IMG/VR virus record: IMGVR_UViG_3300031746_000003
Location: 1 to 64,000 of that record
Length of the DNA: 64,000 nt
Source: a virus
Strand: one strand, 5' to 3'
The position numbers were made by a program, and so were the translations under genes. This document shows, piece by piece, positions 14,735 to 24,063 of this stretch (positions are counted from its first letter, which is position 1; each line of letters starts with the position of its first letter). The notes beneath the pieces are model-generated. The model did not search any database. It had not been told where the DNA came from and saw only the letters and a list, made by a program, of their open reading frames with translations.

Positions 14735-16501
14735 CTACGGGAATATCTGAGTCGGTTGATTCTGAGCTTTCCATTTACTTATTCCTGGGTGTCCTAGGTT
14801 GTCATAATCAAGAGGACCACCTTCTTCTACAGGCCAATCCCGTAGTGCAGTCTTCAGTTTCTTACACATGCCTATCAGTGGTCCGATGTTGTCTTCGTAG
14901 AACACCACCACTGGTAACTTCTCAACTACCCCTACTCTTGTGGGCCTACCAAGAAGTTGCTGTAGACTATTCCTGCTAGAGAACGGTTCACATACGAGCA
15001 CGGTATCTAGCTCTGGCCAGTCCATTCCTTCTTTGCCGTACTTGGTGATGGCGAAGATGACCTCACGGTTCTTGAGAAACCAAGTTCGCTTGTCTACAGG
15101 TACAGCATGGATCATGAAGCCCCCAGTACTAGGCTTGTCTGTTAGCTCCCTGATGTACTTCTTTTGACGCCTAGCTAGTTCCCTAGCTATCTTATCCGCT
15201 ACTTCACACTGTTTTAGCGTCTGGTTAAGTGTATCAAGTCTGTCCCGCATCTCTTGCACCTTCATGGGGTGCATACCGACTATCTTTAGCTGGCTGTCTA
15301 ACCCAGCTACCTGTAGCCCAATCCTCTTCACCTTGGTAGGCGGGAGTACCACAGGGTTTAACGTCTCGCCAACGTCCTGTGGTGTAGGTATCGGTATATC
15401 AGAGTACAGCTGAACACAGTTGGGGTCAGCCCACAGCGCCGCCAGATTTACTGTCTCATCCACAGAGTCGGAGAGCACCAACACTTTCCTGCCGGACGCT
15501 CGGGCAGCTATGACGTCAGCCAGGATTATGTCTAGTCGCTGTCTCCATTGACCGAAGTAGCCAGCCAACATTGCCCTGTGCTCTTTACCATTCTTGTCCC
15601 TAACCCTGGCTCTTGGGTTCGTCTCGTCTACGGCTAGGCCAGTCCACTTGAAATAGATCTTGGGCTTCAGTGTCTGCGTTAGATCTTTGTAGAGCACCTT
15701 GCCTATGTGGAAGTCATGGATGATGTGTAGACCATCTGCTCTGATGGGGGTGGCTGTCAGCCCGTAACGACTACCGTAGAAGATGTCAGCACTCTTGGCG
15801 AAGGTAGGTGCTGAGATGTGGTGCGCCTCATCCCAGATGATGATACCGAACCATCTACGTACTTCTTCTGGTAGCGTGTCTGCTTGAATAGCTAGTGTCT
15901 GATATGTGGCTAGGACAAGAGGTTTTTTCCAATCGAATTGGTCCGCTTGTATCAGCCCCAAGTCTTCTCTAGCAATTCCTAGTAGCTCTACTGCCTGATC
16001 TGCCCATTGGCTAAGCAGCTGTGTGTTGTCCAGTACCACTAGCGCAGGTACCTGAGCCCTAGCGATTAGCTCCAGGGCAACTACAGTCTTACCCTTACCA
16101 CAGGCTAACTGCAGCACCCCACCAGGCTCACGCTGTAGGGCACTCAGCGATTTGGCCTGGACGTTGTCCCCCGTGGGGGTGAGCTGTCTCACCCCCTGGG
16201 TCTCCTTCCATAGATGGTCTAGCTTGATTTTGCTGTTGAAGGTTACTGCTGTGTAGCTAGTAGGCCTGCAATCGACAACGTCGAATGGTAGTTCTCCAAC
16301 ACCCCAGAAGGCTCTAGGTACCAGTAGATGGTGCTCCATCTCTTTCCACAGGTAGAGCATGCGGCTCTTAGTAGGAGAGTAGGCATCTACGAAGCTGAAC
16401 GTGAGGGCAGCTTTTGTGCCCTCCACGTTCACGTAGCTTTTCGGTACCCACAAGTAGTTGTCTATGTATCCCTTGGTGGGCTGCCGTTTTAGTAGCTTCA
16501 T
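14735..16501 (-). CDS. SF2 DEAH helicase (UvsW/RecG-side repair type)
   Basis: The 588-residue protein has SF2 motifs in order: Walker A A133-CGKGKT139, D224-E-A-H227, T249-A-T251-PIRADG, and motif VI 'QQLLGRPTRVG' near residue 525. Residues 1-110 form a separate N-terminal domain. This layout is shared by T4 UvsW and by phage helicases that remodel branched DNA at stalled forks. The DEAH core is also used by type I/III restriction motors, but no restriction partner is nearby. The start overlaps the upstream stop (ATGA). Confidence 0.88.
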   Translation of the reverse strand: MKLLKRQPTKGYIDNYLWVPKSYVNVEGTKAALTFSFVDAYSPTKSRMLYLWKEMEHHLLVPRAFWGVGELPFDVVDCRPTSYTAVTFNSKIKLDHLWKETQGVRQLTPTGDNVQAKSLSALQREPGGVLQLACGKGKTVVALELIARAQVPALVVLDNTQLLSQWADQAVELLGIAREDLGLIQADQFDWKKPLVLATYQTLAIQADTLPEEVRRWFGIIIWDEAHHISAPTFAKSADIFYGSRYGLTATPIRADGLHIIHDFHIGKVLYKDLTQTLKPKIYFKWTGLAVDETNPRARVRDKNGKEHRAMLAGYFGQWRQRLDIILADVIAARASGRKVLVLSDSVDETVNLAALWADPNCVQLYSDIPIPTPQDVGETLNPVVLPPTKVKRIGLQVAGLDSQLKIVGMHPMKVQEMRDRLDTLNQTLKQCEVADKIARELARRQKKYIRELTDKPSTGGFMIHAVPVDKRTWFLKNREVIFAITKYGKEGMDWPELDTVLVCEPFSSRNSLQQLLGRPTRVGVVEKLPVVVFYEDNIGPLIGMCKKLKTALRDWPVEEGGPLDYDNLGHPGISKWKAQNQPTQIFP

Positions 16502-17127
16502 GTTACCGGTGTACGTGGTTTAGTGAATGTGACGTGGTCGAATGAGTTGGCCACGGTATGCCCAGCTGATTTCCCCATAGCTCTGATTATCTCAAAGCCA
16601 AGCCTCTTCCACCACGGTACATCTTCTAGCACCGGTTCTGGTACTGCTAGGTAAGAAAGCATCTGCATGCCGGGCTGCTGATGACTGACCGGCACAGTTG
16701 GTGGTCCATAGTAAGCTATATGCGGGGGAGCCGTGAGTGGCGCGTATTGCCATGGTTGGTATTGCGGCGGCTGCTGCTGCACATACTGCGGTTGGTACTG
16801 CTGTGGCTGCGGTGGTGCGAAAGGGCGGGGTGGTTGAAGCTGTACACCACCTGCCATAGCTGGAGTAACAGTTGGCCGAACAAGCGCTTGGCTAGGGATA
16901 AACTGTGGCTGGTATTGTTGAGGCGGCTGCTGTTGCTGCACCTGCTGTTGCGGTGGTTTATTCTTTTCTAGGTTGCTGGCACATGTCCTTGGGGCGCACT
17001 GTGCATACCAGCTACACTTCTCCCTCAGTCTACTATTGTCCTTGGGGTTCACGTAGGCCGGGTCATACCCTCCTTTGCACTCCAGAGCTGTGGGTGACCA
17101 TTGTAGACCGAAGCATTGTGGCGTCAT
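16498..17127 (-). CDS. Cys-headed, Gln/Pro-rich hypothetical protein
   Basis: This 209-residue protein is the first gene after promoter P1, with AAGGAG nine bases before the ATG. The first 55 residues hold six Cys and may bind zinc. Residues 55-150 are an extreme Gln/Pro/Tyr repeat region. The C-terminal 45 residues (PWWKRLGFEIIRAMGKSAGH and onward) look like a folded amphipathic domain. The zinc head, flexible linker and helical tail suggest an adaptor. No function assigned. Confidence 0.72.
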   Translation of the reverse strand: MTPQCFGLQWSPTALECKGGYDPAYVNPKDNSRLREKCSWYAQCAPRTCASNLEKNKPPQQQVQQQQPPQQYQPQFIPSQALVRPTVTPAMAGGVQLQPPRPFAPPQPQQYQPQYVQQQPPQYQPWQYAPLTAPPHIAYYGPPTVPVSHQQPGMQMLSYLAVPEPVLEDVPWWKRLGFEIIRAMGKSAGHTVANSFDHVTFTKPRTPVT

Positions 17128-17163
17128 CTTTGCGATCTCCTTGGCTATTTGAGCCTCAATTCC

Positions 17164-17192
17164 CTTATCACCGTTTATTGTCTAATCTTGCA
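17164..17192 (-). promoter_or_regulatory. Minus-strand promoter P1 (replication block)
   Basis: TGCAAG (17192-17187), 17 bases, then GATAAG (17169-17164) on the minus strand. The gene starting at 17127 follows after a leader of about 30 bases. This is the divergent intergenic region (17128-17231) between the replication block and the virion block. I could not pick out an equally clear plus-strand promoter in it. Confidence 0.62.
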
Positions 17193-17231
17193 GTTGTAAA
17201 TTCGCGCTGTTACGTCTATTCTCGGAGGCCC

Positions 17232-17696
17232 ATGGAGAAGCTCAGCGGACTGATATTGGACTTCTACGACGATAAGAACCGTGAGATAGCTCTCCCTCTG
17301 GAGCGCCTATCAGATCTTACAAAAGAAGCGCACGCTCTTACGGCTGAGGAGCACGCTAGGCTTCCTGACGATCTCTACGCGTTAGTCCTCATGGACGGAG
17401 ACGTCACACTTCGGAAGTTTGCCTGTGTAGACCCCGGTAATACGGCGGTCTCTATAGAGTACTTCTTGAAGACAGCACATAAGCTGCCGGTAGAAGCACA
17501 GAAGGTAGCTGCTAGGAACCTGATTACCGCCTGTGGCTGGTACGGCATAACTCCAGCAGCTGAGTTAGAGAAAATCGCCTTGCCCACTATTACTGGTGCT
17601 CTTAACCTCGCTCAAAATGTTCTTACAGCTAAGAACGTTGCGGGTGAAGTCCGCAGTGGTTTTCAGAAGGCTAAGAGCGGGGTTATCCAGTCATGA
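17232..17696 (+). CDS. Conserved-looking phage protein opening the virion block
   Basis: I chose the ATG at 17232 (154 residues) because GGAGG lies four bases upstream. The frame stays open much further to the left, but that part translates into an unlike, Trp/Arg-rich shadow of the minus-strand gene. The protein begins MEKLSGLILDFYDD and has a compact helical body with 'LPDDLYALVLMDGDVTLRKF' and 'ARNLITACGWYGI'. It is the first gene of the plus-strand operon and overlaps the next by four bases. Role unknown, probably virion-related by position. Confidence 0.8.
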   Translation: MEKLSGLILDFYDDKNREIALPLERLSDLTKEAHALTAEEHARLPDDLYALVLMDGDVTLRKFACVDPGNTAVSIEYFLKTAHKLPVEAQKVAARNLITACGWYGITPAAELEKIALPTITGALNLAQNVLTAKNVAGEVRSGFQKAKSGVIQS

Positions 17697-18601
17697 CTAC
17701 CAAACTTTCTGAGGCATCTGGTACAGACCTAATGCCTTTGAGTGGCCCAGCAGATAGATCTGTAGGTAAGGAGAAAGCAACTGTGCAGAAGTCCGCCTCT
17801 GGTACTGGTAATGAACTACCGCCTGGCGTGGCTAGCGCAGTAGCTGGGGAACAGCCACAGCGGTTACCGCAGGCTTCTAAGATGCATCCACACGTGGACG
17901 TATCTACACAAGAGCCGCCAAGGGTGATAGCTAAGCAGGCTCAGCGCTATGCTCTACCGTCACAGAACAAGTACCCCATAGACAACTATGAGCAAGTTAA
18001 GATGGCCAACTTCTACTTCGAAGAGTGGAGTAAGAGGATGGAGCCTGAGACTCGACGTGAGTACTGTGCCAACCTGGTGAAGAGAGCCTCTGAACTTGCC
18101 TTCGAAGTTACCAGTGATATTGCCAAGTACGGTTCTGCTTCTTACGCAGAGCCGTCTGAGTTTCAGACAGCTATAGACGGTCGCAGAAGTGTTCTGTCAG
18201 ACGACGCTGCTCGTGAGGTACTCAGCAAGTTAGCCGAGCTACGCCCGACTATGCCTGCAGAGGCTTTCGCTATTGCTCTGAGCGAGTTCGATAAGCTATC
18301 GGGGCTAGAGCAGTTCTATGATCAGTACATACCTGACCCGTACTACTCGACATACGGTGTTAAGACAGCTGCTGACGAGGACATGTCGGTTATCGTCGGT
18401 AACGACTACGTCAGCTCAAAGACACTCAAAGATTTTGCTAAGACTCGCTACCAGATGCTGAAGAAGACCTTCGGAGACGATCTGGCTGACGAGTTCCGTA
18501 AAGACCCAGTAGCTATTTTTAGTAGTCTTCCGTTAGACCAGAAGAAGATGGTTATGCGGATGGCTAATGAGAACGCTCCTAGGGATGAAGCGTCAGCTTA
18601 G
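17693..18601 (+). CDS. Hypothetical virion-block protein
   Basis: The 302-residue protein has a disordered N-terminal third (rich in Ser, Pro and Gly) and a helical remainder from residue 95. The segment 'YGVKTAADEDMS' contains the K-x-A type peptide that recurs in this gene block. It is coupled to its neighbour by an ATGA overlap. No catalytic motif is visible. Confidence 0.72.
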   Translation: MTTKLSEASGTDLMPLSGPADRSVGKEKATVQKSASGTGNELPPGVASAVAGEQPQRLPQASKMHPHVDVSTQEPPRVIAKQAQRYALPSQNKYPIDNYEQVKMANFYFEEWSKRMEPETRREYCANLVKRASELAFEVTSDIAKYGSASYAEPSEFQTAIDGRRSVLSDDAAREVLSKLAELRPTMPAEAFAIALSEFDKLSGLEQFYDQYIPDPYYSTYGVKTAADEDMSVIVGNDYVSSKTLKDFAKTRYQMLKKTFGDDLADEFRKDPVAIFSSLPLDQKKMVMRMANENAPRDEASA

Positions 18602-18603
18602 CC

Positions 18604-19416
18604 ATGGATGAGCGTACGGAGATCGAAGCTAACCTCGACTTCGAAGGCCATTTCTTAGATGCGCTGAAGCGCATAGGTGTAAAGCCTAGTCCTAAAGCTC
18701 GGCCGTCTTACGACGAGTCCGACGAGTACACAGAGACGATAGACACCACGCTACCTGATGAAAAGAAGGTGGCAGAGGTACTACCCACACCTATCAATCT
18801 TTTTCAGCACCCAGATGCCCATCCAGTAGTTTTAGATCTGGCCTTGCTTCGTAAGTACGGGCCAGAGTGGATGACCTGGGAAGCTGAGACGTTGGTCTGG
18901 CGGATACCACAGGACTTTAGGACGGCTACGGTGAGCGATCTAAATCTATCTAAGATCATGGCCGTTAAGACCATGCACTTCGTAGATACCTTTTGGAAGA
19001 AGTGGGAAGTTTTTGTGTGGTGCGCTATGCCACTGAACAACTTATTTCCTGACTTCAACCATATGCAGGTACCAACTGCAGCTCAGTGCACAGTCGCTGT
19101 AGACATAGCTAACAACATACGTACCGACGTTGAGTGGAGCGACGAGCTCAAGGCGTATCTAGTTACGGTATTCCAGCATGATGACATCTACTATCCGGTA
19201 GACCCTATTGACTTTTTGACTGTGCCCTCTTTAGGCGTACCCGTTGACACCGCAGAGATAGCTACCAAGTGGTCGAAGGTCAGAGCTGCTAAGAGTGCCC
19301 CATCTGGTAGAACTGTGGTGGATGAGCAGCTGCGTCGGTGCCTCACTATAAAAAACTACGTGGACGAGGCTAGGGGTAGGCTGCACAGCCAGTTAAGGTT
19401 TATGCCTAATGTCTAG
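18604..19416 (+). CDS. Hypothetical virion-block protein
   Basis: This 270-residue protein has an acidic first third and a folded centre with many aromatics ('KYGPEWMTWEAETLVWRIPQ' and 'FWKKWEVFVWCAMPLNNLF'). It follows the previous stop by two bases and overlaps the next gene by eight. No family recognised; a head or connector component is possible from position. Confidence 0.72.
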   Translation: MDERTEIEANLDFEGHFLDALKRIGVKPSPKARPSYDESDEYTETIDTTLPDEKKVAEVLPTPINLFQHPDAHPVVLDLALLRKYGPEWMTWEAETLVWRIPQDFRTATVSDLNLSKIMAVKTMHFVDTFWKKWEVFVWCAMPLNNLFPDFNHMQVPTAAQCTVAVDIANNIRTDVEWSDELKAYLVTVFQHDDIYYPVDPIDFLTVPSLGVPVDTAEIATKWSKVRAAKSAPSGRTVVDEQLRRCLTIKNYVDEARGRLHSQLRFMPNV

Positions 19417-20236
19417 GTTGCACTACCAGATGGCTGGGTTTAACGACGAACTGTTAAAGCTAGCTGGAAGATCACCTAAAGCTATGAGTAACTTACTAGC
19501 TGGCACTGGTAAGTTTCTAAAGAGACAGGTACACAGTGTTACTGGCTGGACACCACAAGGTTTCCTGAACCCAGCTGGGGCAAGAGAACTTGGTGCGGGG
19601 GATATCGACAGTTCTCTGCAGGCGGTAAGTGCCGCTCGTAAGAAGCTACAGGCGGCTAGGACTATGCAACCTGGTATGTTAGACCAGTTGATAGGTAACA
19701 CTACGGCTGACGTTCGACGGAAGGCTAAAAGCAAAGCTACAGAAGAGCTAGCCCAGCACAAGAAGGGGTTAGAGCTATCTCATAAAGCCACTAGTATGGG
19801 GCTTACTAGTATCCCAGGGTACCTTAAGTCCCTGGCTACTAATGGCGTTGGAGACACGATAGCTACTGGGGCGCGACAGCAGTGGCACACTAGTGGCCCA
19901 GTCGGTAAAGGCCTTATGTTCGGATTACCAGCTGCCGGTGTAGCTAGTGCGATTGCCAAGAAGCCAGAAGAGGGGCACACTAGACTTGGTGATACTGCGC
20001 TAGCAGCTTCTATGGCACCAATGGGCCCTATACCCTTTGGTGGGCAGATAGCTATGGGGTTGGGCGCTGACAAGTTGTTCAAGCGTAAGCCCAAGGCGCA
20101 GCAGGTTAGGACGCTACTTCCTGAGTACACGCCACCAGCTACGTCTGAAGCCATCTCTCCTGGAGTGGAGCGGTCTGTAAGCCACTCTGCTGCAGGTATG
20201 CCACCGGGTGACATGCTAGGAGGATCTCCAGGATGA
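19409..20236 (+). CDS. Virion-block protein with F-x-x-x-L-x-K-L-A peptide and Gly-rich centre
   Basis: The 275-residue protein carries FNDELLKLAG at residues 11-20, one of the recurring K-[LV]-A peptides. Residues 150-235 are rich in Gly and Ala ('GKGLMFGLPAAGVASAIAKK') and could insert into or cross a membrane. Such proteins are common among ejected internal virion proteins, but that role is inference. It overlaps the next gene by four bases. Confidence 0.7.
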   Translation: MSRLHYQMAGFNDELLKLAGRSPKAMSNLLAGTGKFLKRQVHSVTGWTPQGFLNPAGARELGAGDIDSSLQAVSAARKKLQAARTMQPGMLDQLIGNTTADVRRKAKSKATEELAQHKKGLELSHKATSMGLTSIPGYLKSLATNGVGDTIATGARQQWHTSGPVGKGLMFGLPAAGVASAIAKKPEEGHTRLGDTALAASMAPMGPIPFGGQIAMGLGADKLFKRKPKAQQVRTLLPEYTPPATSEAISPGVERSVSHSAAGMPPGDMLGGSPG

Positions 20237-20772
20237 CTCTTGAACAGCTAGTTGTAGAGACGCGCAAGGAGTTTCCTGACTTCGTTGTTAAGGCGAAGGT
20301 GAATAGCAAGTTGATGCTGCTCATCAACCGCTTCCTGCTCATCCTAACGTTCGGTGGGATGAAGACGTTCATGACTACGTACACCACTACGATGGGTAAC
20401 ACTGTGTACGTACCTAGCCAGTGGGCTCTGTGGACTGAGCAGTCTAAGGTGCGCATCTTGAGGCATGAGCGTATTCATATGCGCCAGGCTAAGAAGTACA
20501 CGCGACTTCTGTTTTCTTTTTTGTACCTGTTCGTGCCACTGCCAATAGGCTACGCGTACTTCCGAGCTAAGTTTGAGATGGAGGCCTACGAGGAGACCAT
20601 CAGAGCCGCATTCGAACAGGGTGGTATTAAGGCAGTAGAGGACTCGGAATTTAGAGCTCACATCATTAACCAGTTTACAGGCCCAGCGTACTTGTGGATG
20701 ATGCCAGATCGTGTGAAGATGTTCTCTTGGTACACCAAGACGGTGGCTAAGCTAGAGAGTGAAACCACATGA
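20233..20772 (+). CDS. Membrane protein with HExxH metallopeptidase-like motif
   Basis: The 179 residues contain H78-E79-R-I-H82, the zinc ligand and general base pattern of gluzincins, followed by a hydrophobic segment (about 91-110, 'RLLFSFLYLFVPLPIGYAYF') and the acidic stretch FEMEAYEE, whose Glu at 115-121 could supply the third ligand. An earlier hydrophobic stretch is at 27-41. It lies directly before the portal gene with a four-base overlap. A processing peptidase or a wall/membrane-acting virion enzyme are both possible, and activity is unproven. Confidence 0.68.
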   Translation: MTLEQLVVETRKEFPDFVVKAKVNSKLMLLINRFLLILTFGGMKTFMTTYTTTMGNTVYVPSQWALWTEQSKVRILRHERIHMRQAKKYTRLLFSFLYLFVPLPIGYAYFRAKFEMEAYEETIRAAFEQGGIKAVEDSEFRAHIINQFTGPAYLWMMPDRVKMFSWYTKTVAKLESETT

Positions 20773-22697
20773 GCTTTGTAGGCGGCGGGTTTGGCATAGG
20801 TACTTCCGGCGGCTCTGGAGCATCGCGCTTCTCCAGTACGCGTGGGCGTATCAATGGGTCACCGGTACAGGGTGTTAACTACCCTAGTCCGTTCTTCGAT
20901 GTCGCCCACACGTACCTGCCCGTCACGTTCAAGCAGATGTTCCGGTGGTGCCGGTACTACTTCTTAACGAATCCACTCATCAACGCCACGGTCTTTAAGC
21001 TCTCTGAGTACCCCATCACGGAGCTGGTTATTGACCATGAGCGTGCTGACGTAGCTGCCAGGTGGACTGAGTACATGCAGGACCACCTGAGGTACCGCGC
21101 ATTCCAGGTAGAGGTTGGTCTCGACTACCACTGTTATGGTAACGCCTTCGTATCCATAGCCTTCCCCTTCAAGAAGTACTTGAAGTGTTTGTCTTGTGGT
21201 AGCTCTGAGGAAGCGCAGAAAACTAGGGCACGTTGGACCTTCACCAACAACGCCTTCAGGTACAACTGCCCAAAGTGTGGGACCACCACAGAGGCTGAGG
21301 CGAAGGACGAGTACTTCAAGAACGCTAGTGGCATTCGGCTACTACGTTGGAACGCTGAGTATGTGGAGATCACGTACAATGAGGTCAGCGGTGAGTACAT
21401 CTACTTCTACACGATCCCTCCCACGCTACGTAATGACGTAGTGATAGGTAAGAAGGACGTAGTAGAGAGCACCCCGCAGGTGTTCCTACAAGCTATGCGT
21501 GAGGGTAAGGGAGTTGTCTTCTCGAAGGACAACTTCTTCCACCTCAAGCGCCCGACACTTGCACAGCAAGATCGTGGGTGGGGTATCCCACTGATTCTCC
21601 CGGTACTTAAAGACACTTTCTACCTGCAGCTAATGAAGAAGGCTCAGGAGGCGATTCTTCTTGAACATATTGTCCCTCTACGCGTGCTGTTCCCACAAGC
21701 TGGGTCTGGGTCCAGTGACCCGTACACAACTATCAATCTCGGGGAGTGGCGTGACCAAGTAGCTTCTGAGATTGGCCGTTGGCGTATGGACCAGAACTAC
21801 ATACCCATCATGCCTTTGCCTCTTGGTAACCAAACCATTGGTGGCGACGGTAAGGCCCTGCTGCTGACGCAAGAGATACAGCAGTGGAGTGAGCAGATCA
21901 TGGTGGGCATGGGAGTACCACGTGAGTTCCTCATTGGTGGTATGAGCTACGCTGGTACCAACGTCTCCATGCGTATGTTGGAGAACGCGTTCTTCGGCTA
22001 CATCCTGCGCCACAAGCAGATGGCTAAGTGGGTCATGAAGATGGTGTCTGGCTACATGGAATGGCCGGAAGCCAACATCCGCTTCAAGCCGTTCAAGATG
22101 GCTGACGACATTCAGCGCAAGGCTCTGATGCTGCAGCTGAACCAGGCACAGAAGATCAGTGACACTACCCTGCTAGCCGACTCTGACCTTAAGCAGGATG
22201 AAGAGAACGGCATCATGCTCCGTGAGACGGACATGAGAGTTGCTGCCACTAAGCAGCAGCAGTTGGCCATGGCTCAGATTCAGGGTGAGGTCCAGGTCAT
22301 CATGGCCAAGGCGCAGGTGAAAGCGCAGCAGGTAGCCATGGAAGCTCAACAGGGTGCTGTTGCTCCTGGTGAACCTGGTGAGGGCTTTGGCCAACAGGTA
22401 CAGAGCCCTATGAACGCCGGGCAGAGTTTGCAGCAGGGTGGGCAGCAGCAAGCTGGTTTGGACATTAACCAGATGGCACAGAGCTACTCTAAGCAGATTC
22501 AATCAATGCCTCCAGGTGACCAAGAGATGGCGATGCAGAACATCACTACTCAGAGCCCAGAGCTCGGGCAGCTAGTTAGGCAGCTGGTAGCACAAGATCG
22601 AAAGAGCGGGCAGCAGGGTACTCCACCAGCACCTGGTGTTGACATGCGCCCTATGCCTGAGCAGCGTGCTCCACGGCGTGCTGCTGGTATGGTGTAG
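20769..22697 (+). CDS. Portal protein with a zinc-ribbon insertion
   Basis: The 642 residues fit a portal: a Gly/Ser-rich N-terminus, 'FRWCRYYFLTNPLINATVFK' (58-77), a long central domain with 'GMSYAGTNVSMRMLENAF', and a Gln-rich helical C-terminal third (about 470-640) matching the barrel and tail of portal rings. A four-Cys ribbon (C140-x2-C143, C167-x2-C170) is inserted in the early clip-side region. The portal is the dodecameric DNA entry channel at one capsid vertex. The identification rests on pattern and on its place in the virion block. The terminase lies 19 kb away. Confidence 0.78.
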   Translation: MSFVGGGFGIGTSGGSGASRFSSTRGRINGSPVQGVNYPSPFFDVAHTYLPVTFKQMFRWCRYYFLTNPLINATVFKLSEYPITELVIDHERADVAARWTEYMQDHLRYRAFQVEVGLDYHCYGNAFVSIAFPFKKYLKCLSCGSSEEAQKTRARWTFTNNAFRYNCPKCGTTTEAEAKDEYFKNASGIRLLRWNAEYVEITYNEVSGEYIYFYTIPPTLRNDVVIGKKDVVESTPQVFLQAMREGKGVVFSKDNFFHLKRPTLAQQDRGWGIPLILPVLKDTFYLQLMKKAQEAILLEHIVPLRVLFPQAGSGSSDPYTTINLGEWRDQVASEIGRWRMDQNYIPIMPLPLGNQTIGGDGKALLLTQEIQQWSEQIMVGMGVPREFLIGGMSYAGTNVSMRMLENAFFGYILRHKQMAKWVMKMVSGYMEWPEANIRFKPFKMADDIQRKALMLQLNQAQKISDTTLLADSDLKQDEENGIMLRETDMRVAATKQQQLAMAQIQGEVQVIMAKAQVKAQQVAMEAQQGAVAPGEPGEGFGQQVQSPMNAGQSLQQGGQQQAGLDINQMAQSYSKQIQSMPPGDQEMAMQNITTQSPELGQLVRQLVAQDRKSGQQGTPPAPGVDMRPMPEQRAPRRAAGMV

Positions 22698-22699
22698 CC

Positions 22700-24028
22700 A
22701 TGTCTATAAGTATTGTACAGTTTCGTAGTTTTGCTATGGATTTGGAAAAGACTGCTCTTTCTCGCTGGCAAAAGGCATTGTCTGAGGGGCTCGTGAAGCC
22801 GCGAGAATTGGGGATAAGAAGAGCTCTACCAGAGGCTGTACCTACGGCTGTAAAGGCGCTTCAGAACCCTGAACTTGTGGCAGCCAGAGAGAACTTCAGG
22901 AAGATGGCTCCTGTAACCGGTACAGTAGATGTGAAGGGGTTTGATCCTATGCGTAGGATAGACCTTACTAGGAAGTTGAACGAACATAAATATCATGCGT
23001 TGATGACCAACCCAGGGGCAGTTGGTGGTGTGCCTAGTAATCAAGTATCCGCTATAGACCCTGGACCATCAGCGCGTATGCTTGGGTTGCCAGAGGCCGG
23101 TACGCTGCCTTTAAGTCGCGTTGGGGACAAACCAACAGCTGCGGTGCTGCTGAACCCACAAAGACTACAAAGATTTTTGTCACAACACCTATACCCAGGA
23201 CGCGGTGCATTGGCTGTAGCTGGTAAGAAAAACGTGATAAAGGCAGAGCCAACTATTAGGAATGCAGTAGCTAGACATGAATTGGGTGAGGCACAAGGAT
23301 TTATCAGGGGCGAGAATATGCCAACTTCTAGTCATGTCGGTAGAGGTCCTATAGAACAGGAGTTGCAGGCTGTTGCTGGCGACCCAGCGGCGTATAGCGT
23401 AATGAAGGATCTACGCACAAAGAAACAACCACGCCAGTTTGCCAGTAACTCAGCAAATCTTCAGGACGCTAGCTACTTCAATAAACTTACGCAATTTGGT
23501 GTCACACCTGATTCACCTCCAGTTATTGGCGGTTCAGGGCACATTATGTCTAAGGGTAAACAAGTACCTGTAGAGTACGGTAGACAGCATAAAGCTATGA
23601 GGGAACACCTGGTGAACACTGCTGGGAGAGATCCCGCTACGATACAGCAGACTTTATCAAGATGGTCGCCAACTCCCAGTCCTTACGTAGCGACATCACC
23701 GACTTATAAAAAGAACAGAGCGGCTATCACTAAAGCTACGGCACTTTACAGCAATGCTGGCGCAGATGCTGGGCGTAGGTCATTGAGCGATGCTGGGTTT
23801 GGTGAGAGTTTCCCTGCGGCTACAAAAAAATACAAAGCTACTATTCCAGAGGACATCAGTAACTGGCCGCGTGCAAGAAAAAAACTTTTGTATAAGCAGC
23901 TGGACCGCCAATCTGACGATTTCGAAGCAGCGGCGAACGTACTAGATAGAAACGCGACGGCAATAGCACGGGAAAAGAACCCTGGAGATCCTAGGTTTGC
24001 TAATAGAGTTGTTGCTAGTAGGGCTTGA
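22700..24028 (+). CDS. Hypothetical protein with RHELGEA motif
   Basis: This 442-residue protein begins two bases after the portal stop. A second in-frame ATG gives MDLEKTALSRW, which resembles the N-terminal peptide of other virion proteins here. Residues near 195 read AVARHELGEAQGF, an H-E-x-x-E arrangement that could be metal-binding but is not a standard protease motif. Base composition is more A-rich than the portal gene, which hints at separate acquisition. Repeated PTPSPYV and basic stretches suggest an extended protein. Confidence 0.65.
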   Translation: MSISIVQFRSFAMDLEKTALSRWQKALSEGLVKPRELGIRRALPEAVPTAVKALQNPELVAARENFRKMAPVTGTVDVKGFDPMRRIDLTRKLNEHKYHALMTNPGAVGGVPSNQVSAIDPGPSARMLGLPEAGTLPLSRVGDKPTAAVLLNPQRLQRFLSQHLYPGRGALAVAGKKNVIKAEPTIRNAVARHELGEAQGFIRGENMPTSSHVGRGPIEQELQAVAGDPAAYSVMKDLRTKKQPRQFASNSANLQDASYFNKLTQFGVTPDSPPVIGGSGHIMSKGKQVPVEYGRQHKAMREHLVNTAGRDPATIQQTLSRWSPTPSPYVATSPTYKKNRAAITKATALYSNAGADAGRRSLSDAGFGESFPAATKKYKATIPEDISNWPRARKKLLYKQLDRQSDDFEAAANVLDRNATAIAREKNPGDPRFANRVVASRA

Positions 24029-24033
24029 TAGCT

Positions 24034-24058
24034 AGAGAAGATTGGCAGTCTCTTCTCT
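24034..24058. terminator. Bidirectional terminator between convergent genes
   Basis: AGAGAAGA pairs perfectly with TCTTCTCT across the loop TTGGCAGTC. It lies between the plus-strand virion gene ending at 24028 and the minus-strand methyltransferase ending at 24064. A hairpin with almost the same nine-base loop lies at 39183-39201. The palindrome GCACTAGTGC (24061-24070) overlaps the methyltransferase stop. Confidence 0.65.
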
Positions 24059-24063
24059 GGGCA

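Noticed and set aside
16905-17231. Upstream extension of the first virion-block gene
   Set aside because: The extension is antisense to a well-supported minus-strand gene, and GGAGG before ATG 17232 sets the start.
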